Assembly (NCBI GenBank): GCA_002917075.1
Contig: NTMA01000025.1
Coordinates: 124,001-188,000, forward strand
Reading direction: 5' to 3'
Length of the DNA: 64,000 nt
Origin: Hawksworthiomyces lignivorus
Lineage: Eukaryota; Ascomycota; Sordariomycetes; Ophiostomatales; Ophiostomataceae
The position numbers and the translations under genes are program-made. The notes beneath the pieces were generated by a model, which had not been told where the DNA came from, ran no database searches, and worked only from the letters and a program-made list of their open reading frames with translations. This document shows, one piece after another, positions 23,467-34,044 of the stretch (positions are counted from its first letter, which is position 1; each line of letters opens with the position of its first letter).

Positions 23467-24797
23467 ATGCATGCCCATCGTTTTCTTATTGCAGTCTTAT
23501 CAGGCTGGGCCGCACCGGCCGCGACACAAACTCTTCCGAGCCTGTTTGATGCTCTGTCGGCAGCTGGTGCGGGCAATTTTGCCTCTCTTATTCAAGCAAA
23601 TCCCGCCGTGTTGGATCTGTACACTTCTGGAATAATCAAGACCGTGTTCGCCCCGTCCGACGCTGCGGTGGTTCCTTCAACCTTGTCTCGGCGCGACACT
23701 TCGTCCAGTCAGTCGCAGCTGGAGTATCAGGCCTGCAAGGACCAGTCCAGAGTGGCTGAGACCAGCACCGGCGAAAAAGGAGGCGTGACACTGTCTACGG
23801 GTCTCAACTCTACGGGGTTGGGAGGCGCGCCGCAAAAGGCGGTGGTTGACACGCGGCCCGCTAACGCTACGAGCGTTTCCAAAAGACGGGTGTTGGATGA
23901 CGTGGTGGCCCGCCAAGTCTCAAGCAACCCCAACACAACAGTATCAAAACTGAAGATTGAGGCCGGGCTGGGAGTCGTGACCAACGTCATCCAGGCAGAT
24001 ATTGCATTTGTCGGCGGCTCAATTCAGATCACAGACAGGTAGAAGTTCCCTTGCCATAAAATAACTCGAAGCAGTTAAACAAATAGTGGGACGCTGACAT
24101 GTGAACAACTGCAATTGTCTAGCTATTTTACCTTTCCCGAGTCGCTGTCCTCCACGGCCAATCAGACCGGGCATACTACGTTTAATAGCCTTGCCAGCAC
24201 AGGCAACCTCACAGCCACCCTGGACAGCGCGCAGAACATCACTGTATTCCTGCCCTCCGAGGCCGCATTTTCTGCCGTCAGCAGCAACATTACTGCCGCG
24301 AACACTGCAGATGTCATCTCCAACCACGTCGTTAGCAATGGCGACTTCGTTGGGTACCTGCCAGCCCTGACGGACGGACTGAAGCTAACGACGCAGGACG
24401 GCGGGGAACTAACAGTCAGCGTGCGCAACGACATCTGGTACATCAACGACGCAGTCATCACCCAGGCTAATCTCGTCTTGGAGAACGGCGTAGCCCATGT
24501 TATTGACAAAGTGCGTCTTTCATTTCCTAATCCATTTATGCATGATACATTTGCTTATTCTCTTGCCTGATCTTTATAATATGTGTGCATGCCACTGACC
24601 GCCTTCAGGTCCTCCTGCCAGCTCCTAAACCTGGAAGCGGAAGCGGAAGCGGAAGTGGGAGTGGAAGTGGAAGTGGGAGTGGAAGTGGAAGTGGAAGTGG
24701 AAGTGGAAGTTCATCTTCGTCGGGTACAACGGCTGTCACGCTCAGACTGGCTCCCCTTCTGTGTGCGCCTCTAGCCGTACTGGCTCTGTTCCTCTAA
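23467..24797 (+). CDS. fasciclin (FAS1) domain protein, GPI-anchor type
   Basis: Three exons, 23467-24038, 24123-24510 and 24609-24797, with 84- and 98-bp introns, give 382 residues. There is a signal peptide (about residues 1-21), then two FAS1-like regions. The first has PSLFDALSAAGAGNFASLI and IKTVFAPSDAAVV. The second has TTFNSLASTGNLTATL, NITVFLPSEAAF and the end block WYINDAVITQANLVLENGVAHVIDKVLLP. A (Gly-Ser)13 spacer and Ser run precede a hydrophobic tail (LAPLLCAPLAVLALFL) typical of GPI attachment. FAS1 proteins are extracellular adhesion proteins; fungal ones act in surface contact and conidiation or infection structures. Many Asn-glycosylation sites are visible. Join 1 restores QITDSYFTFP, which fits the family. 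Confidence 0.88.
24633..24710 (+). repeat. hexanucleotide repeat GGAAGY x13 coding Gly-Ser
   Basis: Thirteen in-frame copies of a six-base unit (GGAAGC x3, then mostly GGAAGT with two GGGAGT) encode a (Gly-Ser)13 spacer in the fasciclin protein. In-frame hexamer repeats can change length by slippage without frameshift, varying the distance between the FAS1 domains and the membrane anchor. Confidence 0.95.
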
Positions 24798-27083
24798 GTC
24801 CCTTAGGAAGTGGCATGAAGGATGAGTCGATGCAGCTCATCTGGTTCCGGAGTTCACACCGCTTGATGTGTTAGTGTAGGGAAGAACCTGGGGGAGATTC
24901 GTATCGTTTTTTCGTGGCCTAGACAAAAAAAACAAGGAGGATTGACAACGGTTGGGTGCCCAAAGCTGTAACAATTTTCTTTGTGTTTTTCCGTTTCGGT
25001 AGTTAGCTTTACACGGCAGGACAACAAGGCCAGCATTATCGAGCTTTGTATTGGCAGCCACATAGTGACCAGTCGATTTTCATGCTGTAAGCCAGAAAAG
25101 TCACTGATCGCCAGTGAGCCAACCAGTGCTAGGCAGCTTTTGTCTTCCAAGGCATGTCGTCGTGCTCCGCAAAGTATTGGGCAATAGTTAGCCCCCAAAT
25201 GCGGTTGTGGGTGGTTGGCCTCGTTGCTCCGCACGCGCTGGCCCTTCAATCTTACGAGGAGAAATACGTATTTCGCGGAGCTAGAAAATGCGGCTCTGCA
25301 GCTTATTCTCAAGTTTTGACCTGGCGTAAGTTAAATGATCATGGGTGTGCTGAAGTACATCGGGTCATGGTGGTAGTCTTTCATTGGGACCCTATCTTTT
25401 TTTTTTTTTTTTTTGTTTACTTTAATTTTTTGCGGCAGATTGTCCAATATAACCAAAAGAAGAAGCATGCTTTAAGCTGAAAAAACGCAATGAAACCCTA
25501 ACACTCGGGACTCCAGAATGGTACGGTAGCATTCACCAATATGAGGCTTGCCGTGAAGAATCCCCTTGTTGACAGCCAAGCTCTGTTTTAGGCATCGGTA
25601 ACTCGTATCAGCCCCAGAAATTGCTATGCTTTGCTCCCCGCTGACGTGGAGGAGGCAGCAAACAGACCGTTGTGGTGCCGCGGAGCCGTGTTCTGCAGAG
25701 AACAGGGGGGTTTCTGGCTCGTAGATTTGTAATTCGCCTTCAGCACCAACGAATGAGCAGGGGAAGAAGCAGAGCAATAATACATACAAGTCATAGCTAC
25801 GTATGTACAAGCGCACTGATTAGCTACACTAGATGAGAGAGGTAACCAGTCTCGTTTCAAAGGCATATGTTTACGAATTCGTCTTTCTATTTAATTCGTT
25901 ATTTCCGCTAATGATCCGTAGGCTTACAAGGCGAGGAGGCATTGAAACGAAAGCCAACTGCGCAGCTGGCGATCCTGTACTCCGTAAGCTTAGGCGCTGA
26001 GGCGTTAGCTCTTCACGTGCGCCCGCGGCCTCCGCGCGTTTGTAGCGACAAAAACTCGTGATTTGAGCGCGCCGTGCTGGATGGTGCATCACCAGAAATC
26101 TGCACATTCAAGTTTTGCTAGTGTGATACGCAAAGTAATTTCCCACAAGGAAAACAGCTAGCTTGGCAAGCTGTAGTATCTACATGATTCTAAATAATGC
26201 CTAATATGCTGCTAATTGTCGCTTGTTGTTGTTGTTGTGTTGTAGTGGTTGGGTGCGGATCTGCGCCTTTCCACCATCTCAGGACTTAGCACCGCTGACA
26301 TGCGCTCTTTGCGAAAATAACGCTTCTATCAAAGCTGAAGCCGTCTTTAGCTCAGACTATTGAAATTGGGTTGAACGCCCACAATGTTGTGACGCCACAA
26401 TGTTGCGGCGCCACACTGTAAATCTGCAGCAGCCCGCACTTGGCCCACGAATCCCAGTCTCCATAAGCATAGTGCATTAGATCCCGGGCACGGAAGAAGA
26501 AGTAACAATTACAAGGCGGTGAATTTCGGTACGGCTGCTTGCAGAGCCATAGACTGCTCTCTGTAATTATTTAACAGCATGTGATTTACACCCAAGGTAT
26601 GTTAGTCGAGCAGTTCCACACAACCCTCGTGTGGTACTGTAATATCTCCATTACCAAGTGTCTTCGTTTTGAAATCAATTTCATTTCACAGCAGCAAAAA
26701 TGGACTGCGTTATCATTTCCCTCACGAAAAAGTGGGGAAAAAGTACCCCAGGTTCTTTACCGCGCACTGAACGTATTAGTTTCCACAGTATATGGTTCGT
26801 ATCGTCATTCAGGATTATGGGCTTTATATCTTATACGTACGTGACTGCCTCAATAACCATCCTCGATTTCTTGGTGGAAAGATCATTGAGGCATGTCATC
26901 AAGATAATAAGCCATTCCAACATCATCCTTTTCCACCGTGAAGTCTTTCATCAGTAAATTTCAATATTCTTAAGGAAGAAAAAGATAGACCAAGCGTACG
27001 GAGGCTTATAATTTCGCCATGTTGGCCTCGCGTAGCCCTTCAATTTGGTAAAATGTAATGCCCTCCGGTTTTTCGGGCTTGCC
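24798..27083. other. long intergenic region, no gene supported
   Basis: About 2.3 kb. It has a T18 run at 25397-25414. Frames at 25472-25866 (minus) look partly signal-like but one lacks an ATG and the other has no motif. The region 26200-27080 is AT-rich with short frames only. Confidence 0.5.
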
Positions 27084-27356
27084 TTAAGTTCCATAGATGA
27101 AACCTTGAAGTAGTACCGGTATCTCTCCAGGATTGTGCGGATCTTTGGGATAGACTAAAGCGACACCGTGATCTCTAGTGTCCACCTCCTGCGTAGGGCT
27201 ATATATCGGCATTGGAACTCGTTCAAACGGATGCTCCGGATCTGCTGAAGTAAATACTATATATCCAGGCCCTTGCAACGGGGAGTCATCAGTAAGCGGC
27301 TCTTCCGCGAAATCCTCTGCAGTTAGCGGCGTTTGGTTTTTAGTCGTCGCGGGCAT
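27084..27356 (-). CDS. small acidic protein, unknown (candidate)
   Basis: Single ATG-started frame of 90 residues on the minus strand. The product is acidic and Pro-rich with coding-like composition, for example PLQGPGYIVFTSADPEHPFE and HGVALVYPKDPHNPGEI. There is no signal peptide or transmembrane segment. It stands alone in AT-rich DNA. I recognise no family. It is either a small orphan gene or a fragment. Confidence 0.42.
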   Translation of the reverse strand: MPATTKNQTPLTAEDFAEEPLTDDSPLQGPGYIVFTSADPEHPFERVPMPIYSPTQEVDTRDHGVALVYPKDPHNPGEIPVLLQGFIYGT

Positions 27357-28121
27357 TGTTGCGTAAGAAAGGCGTATCGGACACGTAGATATTACAGCTT
27401 AAGATTCTTTGGAAGATTTAAGATGTCTAGGAAATCTGGTGAAATTCATATGACTGATATTTTGGAAAGGTGTATTAATAAGTCGTGTGGCATTAATCTA
27501 AAATGAAGAGTGCTGCGGCATGGCAAACAAGAAAATTGCCCGATGATTTTATCCTCACAGAGCTGCAGCAGCGCCTTCGTAAAGAGTGGTCCTATTTGAG
27601 AGAGACCTTATTAACTATTTTCTGCAATAGCAATTAGGTAGCTCTATAGCGGTTCCTTCTCCAGAAGGATTCTGTTCGATTAAGCTTCACGTAGCCAGGA
27701 GTGGCTGAATAATAAAAGACGATGAAACCTGTATTCTGCTATTTGAGAGGGTTTTCTCCCTCTAACTGCCCCCAAGGCTGATTTCTCCCTTCTGAATTAA
27801 TAGCCTTAGCTGAGCAGAATCTGAAAGTACAAAATACTTCTGAGAGACAAACACCTCACAGTAACGAACGCCACAAAAAAAAAAAAAACGGTGACGCACA
27901 CCTACTGCAAACGGTGGCCAGAACACAGCATCCTGCCTTTAAACTTTAAGTTTTACAATTTTTAGAGTGGTGAAAAGGCATGCAGATGGCCCATCTGCAC
28001 ATTTAGCTGACGAACACACTGCTGGCAAGGTGCTCTCTTGTGAGGGAAGGAGATTATAAGGGTGCATTTCAGTCATTTGACCCCTGTCTACTGCATTACC
28101 GACACGGCCCGTCGTCTTTCG
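27357..28121. other. intergenic, no gene seen
   Basis: About 765 bp, AT-rich, with an A14 run at 27875-27888. It would include the promoters of the small acidic gene (-) and of the interrupted gene at 28122 (+). No other feature is supported. Confidence 0.5.
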
Positions 28122-29580
28122 ATGGATAGCCCAGGGAAAGCCGCCACTGCAGGAGCGGACAAAATTGAGAACTCAGTCAAGGCGCTGTTCAAAGAGGCGG
28201 ACGGCCGCTCCCTCAATTCGCTGCTGTCGCGGCATGCTCGCGAGCGACTGTTCATGCCGCCGCTGCTTTGGGACTACCGCCAACCCGCCCTCCTCCAGTG
28301 CCGCTTTCTTCCGTGCGAAAGGCCAGCGCCGCCGTTGTCGCCGGCACAACCGGTGCCCGAAGAAATGTGGGAACCGGCACAGCCGGACGAGGAGACTTGG
28401 AATGCGGAGCTCGTTCACCTCAATGCAGACCCATTCGCGGCCCACGATCTTCTAGATGGTCGCTACCCCGTAAACATCGATGGTGGATTCGGCGGGTGTG
28501 CTTGTCCTTGTTTCGAATTTCCTGTTTCTGAGTGTTGATCTTCTGAGCTAATGTATTTTCCTATCCTAGGGGTGCGGCCATTTTTTGCTATGGACAACAG
28601 CCACTTTGCCACGTCGGCTATGCCGTCACCATCAGTCCAGGGGTTGTCTTTCTCACCGAGCGCAAGATCGAGTTACATCGCAACACGCTAGTTAAGCAGC
28701 ATTTTCCTGGTGCCCGCCAGAATCCCAATATATATTCTATCAAATGTCGTCGTTTCATGCCTCCAGAATCGATACCAGACCTATATATCGCCGCCGTCCT
28801 TATCGCTCTCGCACAGTCCTAGAGAAAATGGAAGAGGAAATGGGAGGAGCAACGAGAGGAAGAAGAGGAGGAAGAAGAAGAAGAAGAAGAGGAAGGGGAA
28901 GAGGAAAAGCATGGTGGAACGGAAGAGGTCGAAGCATCCTGGGATAAGCTGGAGCAGGATGGCGACATAGAAGTCGGGGAACCGAAGCAACTTGGCCAGA
29001 ACACAAGTGGCCCAGAGAGGAACAAATCCGCAGAAGAAACATTTCCGGTAAAATGGCCACTTCTCGCATGAGCACTACTTTTCATTCGCGGCTCTCTATT
29101 TCACTACTAACGCGTCGGGAGCCGCAGGTCGCTGTTGTCCTGCACGAAGGGGAACACGTGTCCGTCTTTGCTGCCGATGTCACCGCTGCGTTTCTTGCCA
29201 AGCTCGACGAGCCAGGGAAGCCGCCGCCGCCTGGCGCATTCATGGACATCCACCTGCAGCGTGTGGCGTTTTGTCCTTATGAGACCTTTGCTGGCCGTTT
29301 TGCCGGTGCTATTCGGGGCATGCGTCATCGGCACGGACCAGACAACTGGGACGCCGGCGAAGACAGCTCAAAAGGAAGGGGAGAGGAGGACTCTTTTCTA
29401 CTCTGCTTAAGACTGCGTGCTTCCTCTGTAGACGATGGGGCAGCTGATACGGCTGAGCCTGGTGACACAGCTTTGAAGAGAAAGCAGTGTAGTGGTGCAG
29501 ACTGGAGCAAGGCACAGCCCAAGGAGAGCCAGGGTTGCTTTCAAACGAAAAAGAGGCGCGAGGAGAATGAGAATCTTTAA
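28122..29580 (+). pseudogene. three-exon gene of unknown family with one in-frame TAG
   Basis: Exons 28122-28495, 28570-29047 and 29128-29580 are joined by 74- and 80-bp introns with good GT-AG ends (branch site CTAAC in intron 2). The whole 435-codon frame stays in phase. The only break is TAG at 28820-28822, right after a conserved-looking block PDLYIAAVLIALAQS and before a long charged segment with a (Glu)n run. A single C-to-T change of CAG would make the stop. Other blocks include HVGYAVTISPGVVFLTER and VAVVLHEGEHVSVFAADVTAAFLAKLDEP, which continue in the same frame after the stop. It resembles an uncharacterised, fast-evolving ascomycete protein type. It may be a recent nonsense pseudogene, a polymorphic allele, or it may make a truncated ~232-residue product. 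I cannot exclude a cryptic splice that removes the TAG. Confidence 0.65.
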
Positions 29581-30416
29581 TATTTGACAATCTTTCGATG
29601 GAGGCATGATAAGTTGTCACAATATAATATTCTTCTTTAGATTTTAACAGCGACACTGGTCGCTGTCAGAGGCTTCAAGGGCAATAGCGCCAGACCAGTC
29701 CTGCGCCCAATATAGGCCTGCTAGAGCAGGAATTCGATTGTGACAGTTTGTAGCGCACATCCGGACTCACTGCTGCTTTATTATATATTACATTCACACG
29801 TTCATTCAATCTTTGCCCTCCCCAGCTTCAATAAAACGGTTCGATTTTTTTCGTCTTTATTTCTTTTCTTGCGCTAAAATTTGCATCGCAGCGTCCAGCA
29901 TCCTGGTATTGCCGCCATTGCTGGTATTTTTTAACGCGTTTATCTGATCTGCTCTACACTGACATAGCCACGCATAGCATGTTTATCAGTCCTACTCCAA
30001 TTACATCATGCTTCATATTTGGACAAGCTGAAACACCAACGCGAAGATTTTCATAGAGACGACTACACAAAAGAAAAGGAGGCGACGGTAGAAATAGGGT
30101 CTAGAGAAAGGAGCCAAGGTGCTGCTGAGGAAATGAGATCGAAGAAGTCCAAAAATAAGTTCAAGAGTAGAGGAGAGATTGAGACATGGGAGCTGTAGCA
30201 GAGAGGCAGTGACGGTGCTGCCAATCTGCAGCCAGACTTAGCCCTATATTTCTTAATTAGGAAGGTGGCCCACTATGGCAACCACTGAAGCGCCTCCAGC
30301 TTTACATACTACATGTGTAGAAAAGGAGACCATATGTGAGGGCCGTAGGGAGAGTTGAAAAGTATGCGAAGCCGCGGGTCGAGTGTACAAAATTCACCCG
30401 TATTCTAATACGTTGT
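29581..30416. other. intergenic, no gene seen
   Basis: About 840 bp between two convergent genes. There is moderately AT-rich sequence and no supported frame or repeat. Confidence 0.5.
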
Positions 30417-30800
30417 TTAATGATATCCGTTTGTCATAACCCGTCGCATGACTCGAAAGGGCTCACTCACTGCTACTGCCTTCCGGTTCAACCCGTCCAT
30501 AACTTCTACGCGGAATATGTATGTTCCAAGCACGGCGAAGCGGATATTCGCTAAAATAAACTCAAAACTGCGATCACCATTTTCGTCGCCCTCAATCTCA
30601 ATGCTGCCATTAATCTCCTCGCCGTTATGAACAGCACCAGAGAGTGGCCTTTGATTTGTGTCTTCCGGATCAAGCAGATCCACATATGCTCTAAGTTTCG
30701 GACCTATCACTGGAGGTTCCACGAAAGCCTGGATTTTGAATGGCCGTGAAGTCGCGAACTGGATAATAGTATCCGGTTGGTCGGAGAAATTCGCAGTCAT
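30417..30800 (-). CDS. small protein with velvet-like pattern (tentative)
   Basis: Single ATG-started exon of 127 residues. The order of blocks recalls a short velvet-type beta-sandwich: PPVIGPKLRAYVDLLDPE, then a variable loop, FEFILANIRFAVLGTYIFRV (like the F-x-F-x-D-L-x-I-x-x-x-G-x-Y-x-L-R-F block of velvet domains), then AVAVSEPFRVM. Velvet proteins (VeA, VelB, VosA types) are nuclear regulators of development and secondary metabolism. This one lacks most of the N-terminal part of the classical domain and is shorter. The match is by eye, so the family call is weak, but the frame itself looks real. Confidence 0.5.
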   Translation of the reverse strand: MTANFSDQPDTIIQFATSRPFKIQAFVEPPVIGPKLRAYVDLLDPEDTNQRPLSGAVHNGEEINGSIEIEGDENGDRSFEFILANIRFAVLGTYIFRVEVMDGLNRKAVAVSEPFRVMRRVMTNGYH

Positions 30801-31566
30801 ATTGATATGATGTAATTTCGAGGTCGAATAAGACTGCGTTGTAGTTGCTAAAGTTAAAAAAAATATGATTTCTTATTAGGGAATTAATTAGAGGTTGTCA
30901 CGCTGTGTTGAGGAGACTGAAAGAAATGCATCGGCAACCCATGGTACAAATTCTTGTTATATAGACACTTAAGATAAAGAAGATTCATCATAAAGATATA
31001 GTACGACAAATAATGAACAAGATAGCGAAGAGGTAAATAAAACGAGATCAAAGAACCCATTAACGTCAAATACCCGTCGACAAGCAATGAATTACAAAAA
31101 AAGTGAAAAAAATCTCAAACCTTCCAGTACAAGACTTACGAAAACAATGCAACGAATGAACAAAAACCAAAAAAAAAAAATGAAAAATAACCTTGCATAT
31201 CAATTTATTATTATGGTTTAATTTCATGCTCTTTTTAATTTTTGTTCATGAGCTCATTGCCTCTGTTCATGGGCTGCAAAGTTGAACATTTGAACACTGA
31301 CGTCCCGAAAAGCAACAAAAAGACGAAACCTGACGATCAGACGAAAACCTAACGAACAAGTCTATTTCGAAGTTGATTGATACTCGAATTGGTGATTCTG
31401 TAAAACAAACCTCTATTCATTAGCCAGAGAGCAATCTTGTTGACGTAGACCAAAAATTTGTAATGTGTTTTTTCTAAAGCTTTAATTATTAGAACGATTC
31501 TTGTTCAAATATGATTGCTTTATTTATATTTTTTACATGAAAAAGCAGACAGTGTATTGTAGCCTT
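30801..31566. other. AT-rich intergenic, no gene seen
   Basis: About 770 bp of very AT-rich DNA with an A12 run near 31169-31180 and stops in all frames. It separates the small velvet-like gene from the 3' end of the flavin monooxygenase gene. Confidence 0.55.
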
Positions 31567-33580
31567 TTAGTCTTCTACCCTGTTCACAAAGCTATCATGT
31601 TTAGACGTGAAGACTTCTGGGATCTTGGACGATCCGACGAATCTTCTCGCTGATTGGTAGTAGGCGTCCAGCGGAAGTGGTTTGCATGAGCGGAGATAAT
31701 AGGCCAGGTCACTGCCTGGCTCGTCCTCGACTCTAGCAAACCCCTGACCCCAGTACGCAAACCGGTTCCCATTATGCTTCCACTCAAAATCCTCCCAGCG
31801 GTTGGCTTCCAGGACCTCTCGGTAGTGTAGAGAGCTCCCGGGCCATAGGGCGATGACCTTTCCTTGCTTATTCTTGAACCACGAGTTGCAATTTCCTGTC
31901 CAGACCATGTTCTGCATCGTGCGTTGGGTCTGTTTGTCAAAGTCATTCTGCACCTCGTGGCGGACATTGAAAGATGCGATGTCTTGAATAATGAGCTTCT
32001 GGATAATGCGCACAAAGTAGTCGGCTGTAGCCTCCAACGTCCCCATAACGCTGCCATTGGATATCGGGGTATTTGGGCCGAGGAAGACGAGGTAGTTGGG
32101 AAACCCCGACACGGCCAGACCGCAGTAGGCAACTGGGTTGTCTTTCCAGAGCTCTCTGAGATCGATACCATTTTGTCCAATGATAGAGAAACGGGGCTGA
32201 AACGATGTGTCAAATCCTGTGGCTGCAATGATGACGTCGACAGGTCGAAGCACGCCCCCTGACACAACGCCGCCCGGATGGAGCGACTCGATTTCACCAA
32301 ACACTGGGGTTACGTTGGACTCCTGCAAAGCCGCCAGGTACGGCTCACCTGGACTGAGTCGCCGGCATCCAACTTCAAACGTAGGAATCAGCTGGTTTTG
32401 CAGGGCTGGGTCTGTGATTAGTGCCTTCATGTTCCTCTCGAGGGTCTTGCGCAGCTCGGCCTGCTCTTCGCTTCCTCGAATGAATGCCTTGAGCACTTTG
32501 TTGCTGGCGACCTCCATCTCCTTGCGGATCTTGATGTAGTAATCCTCGTCCTGTCTAAACCTTTCTTTTTCCTCGGGTGTATACTGGTGGTTGTTCTTGC
32601 TTGCCGCCATGGACTCTAGAACAGGCGACATGATCCATGACGGCGTGCGGATGTAGACATCAGCATGTTCCACAACGTTCTGGATGGCTGGAAGTGTCTG
32701 AATGGCGCTGGCGCCGGCTCCTATAATAGCAACTCGCTTGCCATCAAGCCTCACATCTGCGTTCCAGTCCGCCGTGTGGAGAATGGGGCCGCAGAAGCTG
32801 TCCATATTCTTTAGGTCTGGGAATTTGAAATTGTTCAGGATGCCACTACCATTGACCAGAACTTCACACTCGATGTCGGGTCCATCTTTCACAGAGACGG
32901 TCCACGTGGAGCGGCCCTCAGACCACACGGCTCTGGTTACCAGAGTGTTGAATGTGATAGACGAGTAGACTTTGTAATGAAATGCTACCGCCTTGATGTA
33001 AGACTGAATCTCCGCAGAAGATGAATAGCTGTTCACCTTGATTAGCAAAACACCGAATAGTGGTAGTTAGCATCATACGGAGAGAGCTAAAGAGACGGCT
33101 TACAAGCTGGACCAGTTGGGGTTTGGAATAAAGCTAAACTGATACATGTGACTTGGAACATCGCATGCACAACCTGAATGCCATTAACTCCTTGCCAGTA
33201 AGCCAGCCCAAACAAGAAATAACTTATCCATATAGGAACATACCAGGATACCGGTTTTCGAACCAAGTGCCACCAACATCGTTATTCTTTTCCAAGATCC
33301 AAAAGTCTACTTTATCTTGTAATGCTTCACTGAGTTTGATTGCTGTTCTAAAAATGAGTATGAAGCACAGTGGATGACAAGCACAGAATATTTTCGTACC
33401 TAATAAGATGCCTGACACCCTGAATATGTTAGTACCTAATTAAGATTTAATTTTTACATTTATTCATTTGCATATTATTTTCGATCGTTGTCTTTTTTCA
33501 ATCTTTCTTTTCTTCTCGTCAACTGTGAATACTTACCCGGCACCAATTATTACACAGCGTAATTTTTTAGGACTCGCCAT
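31567..33580 (-). CDS. Baeyer-Villiger-type FAD monooxygenase
   Basis: Five exons (33580-33537, 33419-33400, 33342-33244, 33173-33104, 33028-31567; introns 57-117 bp) join in phase to 564 residues. The joins rebuild the N-terminal FAD-binding motif GAGVSG, the GGTWFENRYPGCACD block and SHMYQFSF. The body has the BVMO fingerprint F-x-G-x-x-x-H-x-x-x-W (FCGPILHTADW), followed by the NADPH Rossmann motif IGAGASA and the ATGFD loop. Family enzymes insert oxygen into ketones to give esters or lactones, using FAD and NADPH; HAPMO- and StcW-like fungal members act on aromatic or polyketide ketones. It is divergent from the Zn2Cys6 regulator gene with a 464-bp shared promoter, so co-regulation is likely. 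Substrate unknown. Confidence 0.92.
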
Positions 33581-34044
33581 TGTTTGCCCTTGATGTTCTT
33601 CCGAACGAACCGAATTATCATATTATTGCATCCTCAGATACGCAAAAGATACGTGAGCTTCTACTTCAAGTTAAACACGGCTGCTAGTAGACGGATGGGC
33701 CGTTCTCTAGACCGATCATGTGTATGGTACTGTAGGCTTGGTTGCATTCCTTATCTACAACGCTATTCGGCGCTATCAGTCTGACTCCTCATTAGGGGCT
33801 CAATGGGGTAGATGTCGTATCTACGAATAGACCTACAACCAAAGATGTGGGGCGATATTGTAAACCCCACAGCTGCCAAGTGATTGATAGGAGCTGCGCA
33901 TCACGGATGCGGTGCTTGAATCAACGTGATGTCTGCGGGGGGTCTCCGGCTTTCATATTGACTGTCCTCTGATACTGTCGCTGAAACCATTTCCGGGGCA
34001 TCTCTGGGACGCCAATACCGTATTACACAACTGTTACTGCACTA
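33581..34044. promoter_or_regulatory. divergent promoter of monooxygenase and Zn2Cys6 regulator
   Basis: A 464-bp interval lies between the two start codons. It contains several CGG/CCG triplets (for example near 33907, 33948 and 33992), the half-sites commonly bound by Zn2Cys6 factors. The regulator next door may act here. This is inference from spacing and triplets only. Confidence 0.4.

Noticed and set aside
25472..25866. Two overlapping minus-strand frames, one with a signal-like start
   Set aside because: The signal-like frame begins with GTG and has no ATG; the other has no motif or splice partners.
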